Positions 53,968 through 64,000 of a stretch of DNA of 64,000 bases are shown piece after piece. A model generated the notes under the pieces. The model did not search any database and had not been told where the DNA came from. It worked only from the letters and a program-made list of their open reading frames with translations. The stretch spans positions 30,619,422-30,683,421 of the forward strand of contig CM059570.1 of the NCBI GenBank assembly GCA_030386875.1. The letters run 5' to 3'. Each line of letters opens with the position of its first letter. Within the stretch, counting starts at the first letter, position 1. Position numbers and translations under genes: made by a program. This stretch comes from Morinoia aosen. Lineage: Eukaryota > Arthropoda > Malacostraca > Amphipoda > Talitridae.

Positions 53968-55455
53968 GATTCAGTTGCCATGGGAAATTCGGGAAATGCT
54001 TCAGTTGCCATGGGAAATTTGGGAAATGATTCGGTTGCCATGGGAAATTCGGAAAATGCTTCAGTTGCCATGGGAAATTCGGGAAATGATTCGGTTGCCA
54101 TTGGAAATTCGGGAAATGATTCAGTTGCCATGGGAAATTCGGGAAATGCTTCAGTTGCCATGGGAAATTCGGGAAATGATTCAGTTGCCATGGGAAATTC
54201 GGGAAATGATTCGGTTGCCATGGGAAATTCGGGAAATGATTCGGTTGCCATGGGAAATTCGGGAAATGATTCAGTTGCCATGGGAAATTCGGGAAATGAT
54301 TCAGTTGCCATGGGAAATTCGGGAAATGATTCGGTTGCCATGGGAAATTCGGGAAATGATTCGGTTGCCATGGGAAATTCGGGAAATGATTCGGTTGCCA
54401 TGTGAAATACGGAAAATGATTCGGTTGCCATGGGAAATTCGGGAAATGATTCAGTTGCCATGGGAAATTCGGGAAATGATTCGGTTGCCATGGGAAATTC
54501 GGGAAATGATTCGGTTGCCATGGGAAATTCGGGAAATGATTCGGTTGCCATGGGAAATTCGGGAAATGATTCAGTTGCCATGGGAAATTCGGGAAATGAT
54601 TCGGTTGCCATGGGAAATTCGGGAAATGATTCAGTTGCCATGGGAAATTCGGGAAATGCTTCAGTTGCCATGGGAAATTCGGGAAATGATTCAGTTGCCA
54701 TGGGAAATTCGGGAAATGATTCGGTTGCCATGGGAAATTCGGGAAATGATTCGTTTGCCATGGGAAATTCGGGAAATGATTCAGTTGCCATGGGAAATTC
54801 GGGAAATGATTCAGTTGCCATGGGAAATTCGGGAAATGATTCGGTTGCCATGGGAAATTCGGGAAATGATTCGGTTGCCATGGGAAATTCGGGAAATGAT
54901 TCGGTTGCCATGGGAAATACGGAAAATGATTCGGTTGCCATGGGAAATTCGGGAAATGATTCAGTTGCCATGGGAAATTCGGGAAATGATTCGGTTGCCA
55001 TGGGAAATTCGGGAAATGATTCGGTTGCCATGGGAAATTCGGGAAATGATTCGGTTGCCATGGGAAATTCGGGAAATGATTCAGTTGCCATGGGAAATTC
55101 GGGAAATGATTCGGTTGCCATGGGAAATTCGGGAAATGATTCAGTTGCCATGGGAAATTCGGGAAATGATTCAGTTGCCATGGGAAATTCGGGAAATGAT
55201 TCGGTTGCCATGGGAAATTCGGGAAATGATTCAGTTGCCATGGGAAATTCGGGAAATGATTCGGTTGCCATGGGAAATTCGGGAAATGATTCAGTTGCCA
55301 TGGGAAATTCGGGAAATGATTCGGTTGCCATGGGAAATTCGGGAAATGATTCGGTTGCCATGGGAAATTCGGGAAATGATTTAGTTGCCATGGGAAATTC
55401 GGGAAATGATTCGGTTGCCATGGGAAATTCGGGAAATGATTCGGTTGCCATGTCA
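53968..55455. repeat. 30-bp minisatellite, ~50 copies
   Basis: The unit is GATTCGGTTGCCATGGGAAA plus TTCGGGAAAT. Variation is nearly confined to TTCGGTT/TTCAGTT and GAAATGAT/GAAATGCT. Long frames of 343-547 codons exist on both strands and in several phases (NHFPNFPWQ, ATESFPEFPM, MIRLPWEIRE, MGNSGNDSVA). Such simultaneous openness shows they are artefacts of a stop-free 30-mer, not a protein gene. Confidence 0.97.
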
Positions 55456-55564
55456 ACCTAATCAATTCGCGTTTCTCCTATGCCCTTCTCAGAAGTTTCA
55501 ACGAGAAGTGCCTCATTAAATTTGAAGTTTTGCAAGCGTAAGATAATTGCCTGAGATTTTTCAT

Positions 55565-55596
55565 GGAAGACGCTTCCGTAGTTGACCTACGTACGG
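55565..55596. repeat. compact double hairpin resembling the 53.3-kb cassettes
   Basis: GGAAG-acg-CTTCC is followed at once by CGTAG-ttgac-CTACG, with CCGTA/TACGG overlapping. The word GGAAGACGCT, the CGTAGTT start and the TTGAC loop are shared with cassette 1 at 53316. Confidence 0.6.
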
Positions 55597-56148
55597 TCTA
55601 TTGAACGTATTTTACATAGAATTTAGGCCAACTTATTTGGAAGGAATAAAATTTATTTTTTGCTCATCTTATTCACTTAAATCACCTGAGGTTATTTTTA
55701 GAGGAACTGAACATCCGATCGGCTACGAGCTTCATTTTAAAACTACGTATTCAATCCTCATGGGCTTATATTTCTTCAATTTATGAGTAATATAAAATAT
55801 GGCATAGATAAAATTAGTGGTATAAAAATAAAAATTAAAATCGATAGATGAGCATATCGAACGCGAGCATGACTTTGGTTGCACCACTTCAATCCACTCC
55901 AATAATTTACATTATTAACGAGTTAAATAAATTAATAATTTTTCACACAGAAAGCAATTAAATTGATTTCCCGAACAAAATGAGAGGTTGAAAGTCAGAT
56001 GGCCTCACACTGTGCCCTTGCATAATTTAAGACGGCAGAAACAAAAAGTTGTTTCATTAATGCTTTGAAATTCCCCAATTTTTCCTTCGTAAAGTTGGGA
56101 AATTTTTCCTTCGTAACATGTACATATGTTCCACTTAGTTGCAATTGA
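55597..56148. other. AT-rich unique sequence
   Basis: A duplicated TTTTTCCTTCGTAA occurs at about 56078-56120. No gene was recognised. Confidence 0.4.
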
Positions 56149-56345
56149 GGCGTGGCCACCTTGGCCTAGTGGTTAAGAGCGCTCGCTGTTCGTGTGGAGA
56201 GTTCGAGGGTTCGAAAATCGGGAGTTCGTGCCGGGTGTTTGTACCTGTTAGAAAAAGAAAGAAAATCAGCCACAATACTCTACCTGATAAAATAGGAAGC
56301 GGCTCGACCGACAGTAACTTAATCTCAACTCCAACCTGACATCAG
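56149..56345 (+). mobile_element. tRNA-derived SINE (head with A and B boxes)
   Basis: TGGCCTAGTGG (56162-56172, then TTAAGAGC) matches the internal Pol III A box, and GGTTCGAAA (from 56208) matches the B box. They are spaced about 46 nt apart, as in tRNA genes. The sequence does not close a full cloverleaf acceptor stem and continues into a ~120-bp non-tRNA body with GGAGTTCGTGCCGG, so a SINE is more likely than a functional tRNA gene. The 3' end and target duplication could not be fixed. Confidence 0.75.
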
Positions 56346-58257
56346 TTATTCGAAAAATAAGTGTACTTGATGACATGTGTCTGCTTAACATCACTAAATG
56401 TCTGTTGAGACGTTCAATTTCATTGAATCATTTGCCTGGTGTTCGGTGGGAAGAAAATTATGTGCATCTACAAACCAACACGAGACAATGATAGTTTCTT
56501 TTAAAATTATCAGACTTATTCATGTGAGTGGAAATTTAGACTGTTTCATAAGTTGGAAGCTTTATTGCTCGGGTGATTGGGATACAGTTTAATCATTTTA
56601 GGTTATGGCTTCTTGTTTTCATGACTTAAGTGCAGGCGATAACAAATAGTTTACAACACGCGATGTTATAATTTCATCTTACGATGTTAAAAATTTGTTG
56701 AAATAGTTCTTACTGTTTTACCGTCACTGCAATTCGAAATCAACCTCATTTTATTTGACAGAGAAGTACCAAGCCCTGAAAATCGAACGACCCAACTAAG
56801 GAAACACGACATTTGTTTCAAGCGATGACTTCGCTTCCAGGACGTTGGATCCGAACGCGTTTTTCTGGAAGCCCCAGACCAAAACTGACGCCTGCTCACA
56901 AATTCGGAGACGTCAAATACGCCTAGTCGTTGGTATCGAAATTCAGCAAATCATAGGAAAGTCGAGCAGTCTGTCTTTGAATGGCGAGATCCAGGCGCAA
57001 AAGCGTCGTCTCTCTGAGGCGCGATCAGTTGCTGGGCCTGAAATATTGGAAGTCGATGGCCAGTTCAAGTGAGCGAGGCTGCCGTGTTCCAGCCAGCAAA
57101 ATTCGCTGAGACCGAGGGAACCATGAATGGGACTCGGTTTTGTACGTTCCATCATCATTGAGGTGGGTATTGACCTTGCAAGTTTATTGATTGTACGCTT
57201 GTCTCAAAGTCCCGGGCTCGAGACAACGCATTTTGGAATGAAGGATGAGCGAATTCGAAGGACAAGGATTTTTGAATTTGACTTGGGTCTGTGTGTGTGT
57301 GTGGGAGTGGGGGTGGAGTTAAGGGGGTATTTACTCTACAAATTTATTGATTGCCAGTATGTGTGAATATCTGCATATCTAAAGTGCAATGACTTATCTT
57401 AGGTGCCGAGGGCAAAGACAAGTTAAGTTAGTAAACTATCATCGACAGCTTCAATATCTGATTCGATTTTTTGCGCAGTTTTTGTAATTTGAGTATGAAA
57501 GACTGATGATTGAACAGAAAGTCTATAACTTCTAGAGAGATGGATATTCTTTAGAACCAATACAACTTGAAACGATTTCTTCGGAAGAAAACAAAGTATT
57601 TGAATAATTACGCTGAAATTGTAAGGAAAAGAAAACACCAAGCGAGCACATCGACCACGAGCATGTTTTCAGAAATATCAATTTAATCTGCTTCGTTCAA
57701 TAATTTTTCAATTTACCAGTTATATAAAATGAATTACTGAGCAGCAGCAACAATTTTTCTTTTGGTCCTTTAGGCACGCTATATGTTCATGTAAATAAAT
57801 CACAGTGCATATGATCATGCTTCATGCATCTGCATGCTTTGCTCGTCTTTAATATTTATAATAACTAGTCCACCCCCCTTTACATGCAAGAAAAAAGAGG
57901 GCGAAATGAGAGAAAATCCGTCAGCAATTAAAAAATTCAATCTCTCGAGAGTTGATGAGGCCGCGTGCACACGGCCCGTATCACAGATACGCTCATCACG
58001 CACTTTCGGCTGGCTTCGGACAGACTTAGAGACGGACGGACACGGCTCCTGTTATTGTATAGATTGTAACTACGCTAATTATTATATCCTACACAGAAAC
58101 TTATTTCTATGATGAGACATACGTGGACAGCCATGTAATCGAGTTGTCGCTGTTTTCAAGGCATTCGTGGAATCTCAGAAAGTAACTGAACTTTTCAAAT
58201 TTTTGTAAATGCTTGGAATTCAATATTTAAAAATGTGGCAGCCGTCTGAGGCAGACA
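56346..58257. other. unique sequence, no supported gene
   Basis: Frames of 60-92 codons overlap on both strands without known families. (GT)n at about 57287-57303. The 19-bp word GTATCACAGATACGCTCAT at 57978-57996, shared with 32933-32951, is the only recognised link to other parts. Confidence 0.4.
57978..57996. repeat. 19-bp core shared with the 32.9-kb palindrome
   Basis: GTATCACAGATACGCTCAT is identical to 32933-32951. Its left half is the palindrome GTATC-aca-GATAC. Confidence 0.9.
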
Positions 58258-58276
58258 GACAGACAGACAGACAGAC
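58258..58276. repeat. (CAGA)n microsatellite
   Basis: About five CAGA tetramers in a row. Confidence 0.95.
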
Positions 58277-58614
58277 CCGATATTAGAGTTAGAAGAAAAA
58301 CAAGTTTTTGTTTTCCTGTTGTGTGTTTTCCAATTCCAAAAGGTTTGTTTTCCATTTTTTTCCTGTCTAACTAAAGAATCAATTCCCCTTTCAACGTTTA
58401 ATCCACTTCAACAAGTTGTTCTAATGTATTTTATTTTTAATTCAATTTTTACCTAAATATTTTCTTTGAAATTGACCACCGATTGCCAGTTTCACCCTAG
58501 CTCTGATTTCGGTGACAACCTGATGTCAGTGCCTGTATATGACGTTGCAATGAAAAAACTCCGACTGTAAAGATAAACGGGGAGTTTCAACTGGTATAAT
58601 ATAATTTCAAAGGG
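58277..58614. other. unique AT-rich spacer
   Basis: No gene was recognised; GGGGAGTTTCAACT occurs twice (about 58580 and 58614) at the edge of the next array. Confidence 0.4.
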
Positions 58615-60415
58615 GAGTTTCAACTCGCTAGTCTACGAATTAAATTTAAAGCGTTTTAGGCCTGTTTTCTGTTTCACCTGATATGATAAATCCAAAAACA
58701 CATGGGACATTCAGCCTATGATTTAAATTTAGAACGTTTTAGGTTTACTTCCTGTTTCACCTGATATGATAAATCTAAAAACAAATGGGATATTCAGCCT
58801 ATGTTTTAAATTTAGAACGTTTTAGGTCTACTTCCTGTTTCATCTGATATGATAAATCCAAAAACACATGGGATATTCAGCCTATGATTTAAATTTAGAA
58901 CGTTTTAGGTCTACTTCCTGTTTCACCTGATATGATAAATCCAAAAACACATGGGACATTCAGCCTATGATTTAAATTTAGAACGTTTTAGGTCTACTTC
59001 CTGTTTCACCTGATATGATAAATCCAAAAACACATGGGACATTCAGCCTATGATTTAAATTTAGAACGTTTTAGGTCTACTTCCTGTTTCATCTGATATG
59101 ATAAATCCAAAAACACATGGGACATTCAGCCTATGATTTAAATTTAGAACGTTTTAGGTCTACTTCCTGTTTCACCTGATATGATAAATCCAAAAACACA
59201 TGGGACATTCAGCCTATGATTTAAATTTAGAACGTTTTAGGTCTACTTCCTGTTTCACCTGATATGATAAATCCAAAAACACATGGGGCATTCAGCCTAT
59301 GATTTAAATTTAGAACGTTTTAGGTCTACTTCCTGTTTCACCTGATATGATAAATCCAAAAACACATGGGATATTCAGCCTATGATTTAAATTTAGAACG
59401 TTTTAGGTCTACTTCCTGTTTCACCTGATATGATAAATCCAAAAACACATGGGATATTCAGCCTATGATTTAAATTTAGAACGTTTTAGGTCTACTTCCT
59501 GTTTCACCTGATATGATAAATCCAAAAACACATGGGACATTCAGCCTATAATTTAAATTTAGAACGTTTTAGGTCTACTTCCTGTTTCACCTGATATGAT
59601 AAACCCAAAAACACATGGGATATTCAGCCTATGATTTAAATTTAGAACGTTTTAGGTCTACTTCCTGTTTCACCTGATATGATAAATCCAAAAACACATG
59701 GGATATTCAGCCTATGATTTAAATTTAGAACGTTTTAGGTCTACTTCCTGTTTCACCTGATATGATAAATCCAAAAACACATGGGATATTCAGCCTATGA
59801 TTTAAATTTAGAACGTTTTAGGTCTACTTCGTGTTTTACCTGATATAATAAATCCAAAAACACATGGGATATTCAGCCTATGATTTAAATTTAGAACGTT
59901 TTAGGTCTACTTCCTGTTTCACCTGATATGATAAATCCAAAAACACATGGGACATTCAGCCTATGATTTAAATTTAGAACGTTTTAGGTCTACTTCCTGT
60001 TTCACCTGATATGATAAATCCAAAAACACATGGGATATTCAGCCTATGATATAAATTTAGAACGTTTTAGGTCTACTTCCTGTTTCACCTGATATGATAA
60101 ATCCAAAAACACATGGGACATTCAGCCTATAATTTAAATTTAGAACGTTTTAGGTCTACTTCCTGTTTCACCTGATATGATAAACCCAAAAACACATGGG
60201 ATATTCAGCCTATGATTTAAATTTAGAACGTTTTAGGTCTACTTCCTGTTTCACCTGATATGATAAATCCAAAAACACATGGGACATTCAGCCTATGATT
60301 TAAATTTAGAACGTTTTAGGTCTACTTCCTGTTTCACCTGATATGATAAATCCAAAAACACATGGGGCATTCAGCCTATGATTTAAATTTAGAACGTTTT
60401 AGGTCTACTTCCTGT
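58615..60415. repeat. 83-bp satellite-like array, ~22 copies
   Basis: The unit runs TGTTTCACCTGATATGATAA, ATCCAAAAACACATGGGACA, TTCAGCCTATGATTTAAATT, TAGAACGTTTTAGGTCTACT, TCC. Spacing of 83 bp was checked directly (58919 to 59002). Copies differ mainly at GGGACA/GGGATA/GGGGCA. The left-most unit is strongly diverged and the right edge stops abruptly within a unit. Confidence 0.97.
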
Positions 60416-62227
60416 GGATGGCTTCAGTGAGGAGCCTTAAGCTTTAGACCTAAGCGTGAACCCGGAGTGTGTGCCTCGGCAGATGTTTCAAGTTTGCTTA
60501 ACTTTGTGCGGTGACTTCCCTCATGAGAATGCCAATGAGGTTTCACCAAGTTCTTAAATTGATCTGACATTTAAAAATATTTGAATATTAGGCTTATCTC
60601 ATCGTAAAAATTACGTGAGGGCTCAAGACAGAACAACTTACACACTAGTTGCAGCAAATGTAAGTATGTGCAACGCACTGTTTTGCAGCAAGTGTGTGTG
60701 TGCGTGTTTGTGTATGTGCTGGGGTCTAGATTCATCGTGAAACGAATACGCACGTTGTTGCAAATAACTGTAACATAGATTGTAATTTTTTTTATGAAAA
60801 AACACACAGAGTATACACGAGCTAATGCAGCAGCGCCAAGCTACTCTCCATAACACAGATTCTGATGTTTGCAAAGTAAACTTCATGCGCGTAGCGCACT
60901 AAAACTTTACGCGCGTGGTGCAATGAAACAATTACGCGCGAGGGGGTCTGTCAGCGATCGACTCTAATTAAATCGAACTCAACTGAAATGAATGGAAACG
61001 AAAGTAATTACGCTGCTCGAGTGATATCATTGAAGCCGTTTCTGTTCTGTTTTGTTTTCATTCTAGCTCTTAATTTGTAATTTTCTCTTCGTTTGGTTTG
61101 CTAAACGTGAAGCTTTATGTTATTTTGTAGCTCGTTTGCATTCTTCCGACATGAATTGAAGGCTCATGGTATAATTCGACTTTTTATCCTGTCATAATAG
61201 CATCTTGGCGATTATTCACGTTAACGTCAGAATATCTTCCCCATTTATCAAATTATCCTTACATTGTTTCCACAAATGAAATATTTGCTTCACTGATTCC
61301 TGAGTGTTGTCTCGCGCTCATCTTAAATTGTATTGAAAATAGAAATCTTTCCACAGGTTCGTACATAGGCTAGGCCTCGACTTCATGAGGCCTAGCCGGC
61401 AGATTGGAATTATTTCTTTCTTGTGTTCAAGCTGGATAGCGCTTTTCAGAGGACATCTCAATGAATGATCACCGCAAATCTTTAGCTAAAACTGTTTAGT
61501 ATCAAATATTACTATATTTTGCGGAGGCTTCGAAATCAGAAATAAATAATAATCAAATAGTATGAATATTTTGATGTTGAGTTACCACCAGCTACATACA
61601 TTACGTTGCAAAAATAACGACGGAACGCAGAGCACTTCTATTATTAAATATGTAATTAAGTTCTATTAAACCACTAAACGAAACAAACATTGCTAAGATT
61701 CTGCCGAAGTCCCACTCAGAAAAAAGAGGCAACAGCTCACACTGAAATTCACCTAATTTCAAACCAGGGCAGTAATGTAAGTGGACCCAAGTTTAGACGT
61801 GCGCTATTTTCAGACTTATATTCCAAATTATCATCAATTCAAATTTCAAGACGTCCTTGACTTCATAATTAGGTTGATGGCTAATTTTAAATTTCGTGTT
61901 GACGTACGCATGTGTTTGAGGCCAATTCATCGTATTTATTTCGATCTAAATGAGTATCACTGAATGCCATAAACACTCGGATAACCAGACGCTGGGTGTC
62001 ATGATAAAAGTAATATTACGGCTCTTGATGTAATGTTAGAGTACGTTTCTGGTCGGTAAACTGACTACTTCTTGTACGAATTTGGAAATAGGAATTAAGG
62101 CAATTAAGCGGACGTGAGTGGATTTTTGTGACCTGAATTTGTATGTTATGTTCCTCAGGTGATGAGCTTCATTACGTCGAGAGAGCGTCGTTTGAATTTG
62201 CTGAATGAGCTTTGAGGTGAAAACTGC
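60416..62227. other. unique sequence, no supported gene
   Basis: A (GT)n run lies at about 60690-60718. Three imperfect GCGCG(T/C)..GCACT/GCAATGAAAC copies lie at about 60889-60945. A hairpin lies at 61368. Frames of 60-82 codons have no known family. Confidence 0.4.
61368..61397. repeat. perfect hairpin, 11-bp arms
   Basis: GGCTAGGCCTC and GAGGCCTAGCC are exact complements around GACTTCAT. Confidence 0.92.
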
Positions 62228-62562
62228 TCAATGACGTCACGTTTAGTGGACACTTCTGCGTCTTTGAATAATAAATGACGTCACATTTATTCAAGACATC
62301 TGCGTCTTTGGATAAGAAATGGCGAAATGTTTGGTGAAGACTTCTACGTCTTTGGACAATAAATGACGTTATGTTTGGTGTAGACTTCTACATCTTTGGA
62401 CAATAAATGACTTTGTGTTTTGTGTAGACTTCTGCATCTTTGGACAATAAATGACGTCACATTTAGACAAAACTTCTGCGTCTTTGGATAAGGAAAGACG
62501 TCACGTTTGGTGTAGGCTATTTGTGTCTTTGAATAATAAACGACGTCATATTTGGTGTAGAG
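62228..62562. repeat. 44-bp minisatellite with CRE motifs, ~7.5 copies
   Basis: The unit is AATGACGTCACGTTTAGTGG plus ACACTTCTGCGTCTTTGAAT plus AATA. Full TGACGTCA palindromes remain at 62232, 62276 and 62452; GACGTCA remains at about 62498 and 62542, and the motif is lost in the middle units. Confidence 0.94.
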
Positions 62563-63109
62563 TCGTACGCTTTTCGAACAATACTGTGATGTATTCTAAG
62601 TTTATTTTTACTTCAAACTATCGATACATTTTAGTTTATTTTAGCGATCAGTTTTAACTTGAGAAACCCAGCAGTGCTTTGCCACCGCCCAAATTGAGTG
62701 ATATTTTTCTGAGATTTTCTTCCAGTGAGAGAGTGAAGTGGTGAAATATTCGAACATGTTTTGATAAACTGATGTGATCAAGACGAACATGGGCTTGAGT
62801 TTTATTTTCTCTCGACAGTTTTGTAATTTTTTAATCTGAAGAACATAATGAGATTAATCCGTGCAAGTGTTATCAAAAATATTGTGTCAAAAAATTGTGA
62901 GAACTTTCGTATCGTTAGTTTTACTCACTTTTTTTTTACTGAGAATTCTGGTGCATAATGGAGAGGGACTCCATGCGCAAGATGATCACATATGCCTTAT
63001 GATGTGCGATTTGTTCGCGTTATACACAACATAAATGTTTGCTTCACGGTTTTGAATAAAATTTAATCTATATTAGTATGTAAAACGTGAAAACGATTGT
63101 GCAGTATTT
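62563..63109. other. AT-rich unique sequence
   Basis: No gene or repeat was recognised. Confidence 0.4.
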
Positions 63110-63460
63110 TAACTGTCCTTTACCGAGCATACTTGCATAGATGTCAAATGAAAAGTTCCTTCGTTTTAATATATTTTAAAGTATTTTCATGGCATGCCTC
63201 CATAGATGTTAAACAAAAAGTTTCTTCGTTTACATATTTTTTCACGTATTTTCATGTATTTTCATGCCATGTGTACAAATGTGGAGGTCAACTAAAAATT
63301 TCATTTTTTTAACGTATTCTCATGTATTTTCATAGCATACCTACATAAATGTCATATAAAAAGTCTCTTCGTTTTCGGATATTTTCATGTATTTCCATGT
63401 ACTTTCATGGCATGCCTACATAAATGTCATATAGAAAGTACTTTCGTTTTCATGTTTTTT
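63110..63460. repeat. ~65-70-bp minisatellite, ~5 copies
   Basis: CAT(G/A)GCATACCTACATAAAT, GTCATATAAAAAGT, CTTCGTTTTC and ATGTATTTTCATG recur in order with indels. Confidence 0.9.
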
Positions 63461-64000
63461 CCTGAACTTTAAATTTACTGAGATAAGAAAAGCGATACGC
63501 GAGGGGCGGTTCCTTCTTGGCTCCCCTCTGGAGCTTGGAAAAACTTGAATTTCCTGGACATCTCGGGACAGGAAATAAAAACTGAAATATCTCTCTTATA
63601 TGCATTCTTTTTAACGAAGGGGAACGTAACGAAAGCGATGAAAGCGAGAAAGAAAATAATTCAATAGCGGAGCTTTGACGCAGATCTCAGCTTCCTACCA
63701 CACAGGAAGACAAGGAAGTATGGTGTGTTCCTCTCGATATCGTTTAACTTTACGCCGACATTTTCAGTACTTCTGTCCTTAAGTGGTAAATGTTCCAAAT
63801 GTATTCAGAGATGACTTCGGCCGAAATTTTCGAGCGTAAATTTTTCCCTCAATTTTTCGAGCAGATTGACCGCATTTTTCCAAAACGGGTTAAGCGCTCG
63901 CAAAGAAACGTAGGTATATACTAGGACAAATTCGCTCCCGAGTGTCGATGAGAAAAGTTAACGGAGTATCGGTAAAATTTCTGGAGACATTCTTGCATTG
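63461..64000. other. unique sequence, no gene recognised
   Basis: Higher-complexity sequence with GGGGCGGTTCCTTCTTGGC and ACTTCGGCCGAAATTTTCG. It contains no repeat array and runs off the window edge. Confidence 0.4.

Noticed and set aside
53822-55465. Long open frames over the 30-bp array, up to 547 codons, on both strands
   Set aside because: All come from one stop-free 30-mer; several frames are open at once on both strands with different peptides. There is no start context, domain or non-repeat portion that would support a protein gene.
56149-56230. Functional tRNA gene
   Set aside because: A and B boxes are good, but I could not pair a 7-bp acceptor stem or find a clean terminator, and a longer non-tRNA body follows. 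A SINE is preferred.

Overview
The window looks like nuclear, non-coding DNA from an animal, most likely an arthropod. The basis is a non-LTR retrotransposon of an RTE-like type, a mariner remnant, fold-back MITEs, a tRNA-derived SINE head, and the absence of any operon, dense coding or phage gene. The species cannot be fixed from the sequence. I found no host protein-coding gene. The one convincing intact coding region is the reverse-transcriptase ORF of a retrotransposon at 15974-18088. Nearly all other long open frames come from tandem repeats whose unit happens to lack stop codons.

The dominant feature is tandem repetition. I count more than 50 separate minisatellite arrays with unrelated units of 12-83 bp. 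By my own addition they cover about 28 kb, or 43-45% of the window. The largest are a 29-bp array (41.86-46.01 kb, about 143 copies), an 83-bp array (58.6-60.4 kb), a 25-bp array (24.1-25.6 kb), a 30-bp array (53.97-55.46 kb), a 30/60-bp array (5.8-7.4 kb) and a 31-bp array (40.2-41.5 kb). Several show higher-order structure: 40 to 200 to 400 bp at 2.8-3.8 kb, 4x32 bp at 19 kb, 2x32 bp at 31.5 kb, and 2x43 bp at 28 kb.

Mobile DNA lies between the arrays. At 13.09-13.65 kb is an internally deleted mariner with a recognisable 3' terminal inverted repeat. At 15.97-18.36 kb is a 5'-truncated but open RTE-like LINE bounded by a 13-bp target-site duplication. At 20.06-20.32 kb is an inverted-repeat element carrying two CRE and three CCAAT motifs. 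Two copies of a palindromic element ending in CCCAGTC lie at 20.45 and 46.48 kb. A mariner-type MITE at 21.01-21.41 kb has an interior turned into a 28-bp minisatellite. An 81-bp fold-back element lies at 48.77 kb, and a tRNA-derived SINE head at 56.15 kb.

The least explained structure is at 53.32-53.68 kb. Four tandem cassettes of about 75-90 bp keep an invariant inner hairpin, while their outer arms differ in sequence but stay complementary. This pattern of covariation suggests selection for, or generation through, a folded form. A 99-bp near-perfect palindrome at 32.81 kb shares a 19-bp core with a site at 57.98 kb.

The remaining unique sequence is AT-rich, with short GC-richer islands rich in TAAT cores (for example 2.6-2.8, 8.5-8.6, 28.9-29.1, 33.7-33.8, 36.8-37.0, 46.3-46.5 and 51.0-51.13 kb). 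These are candidate conserved non-coding elements; the window could be a gene desert or a long intron, but that is inference.
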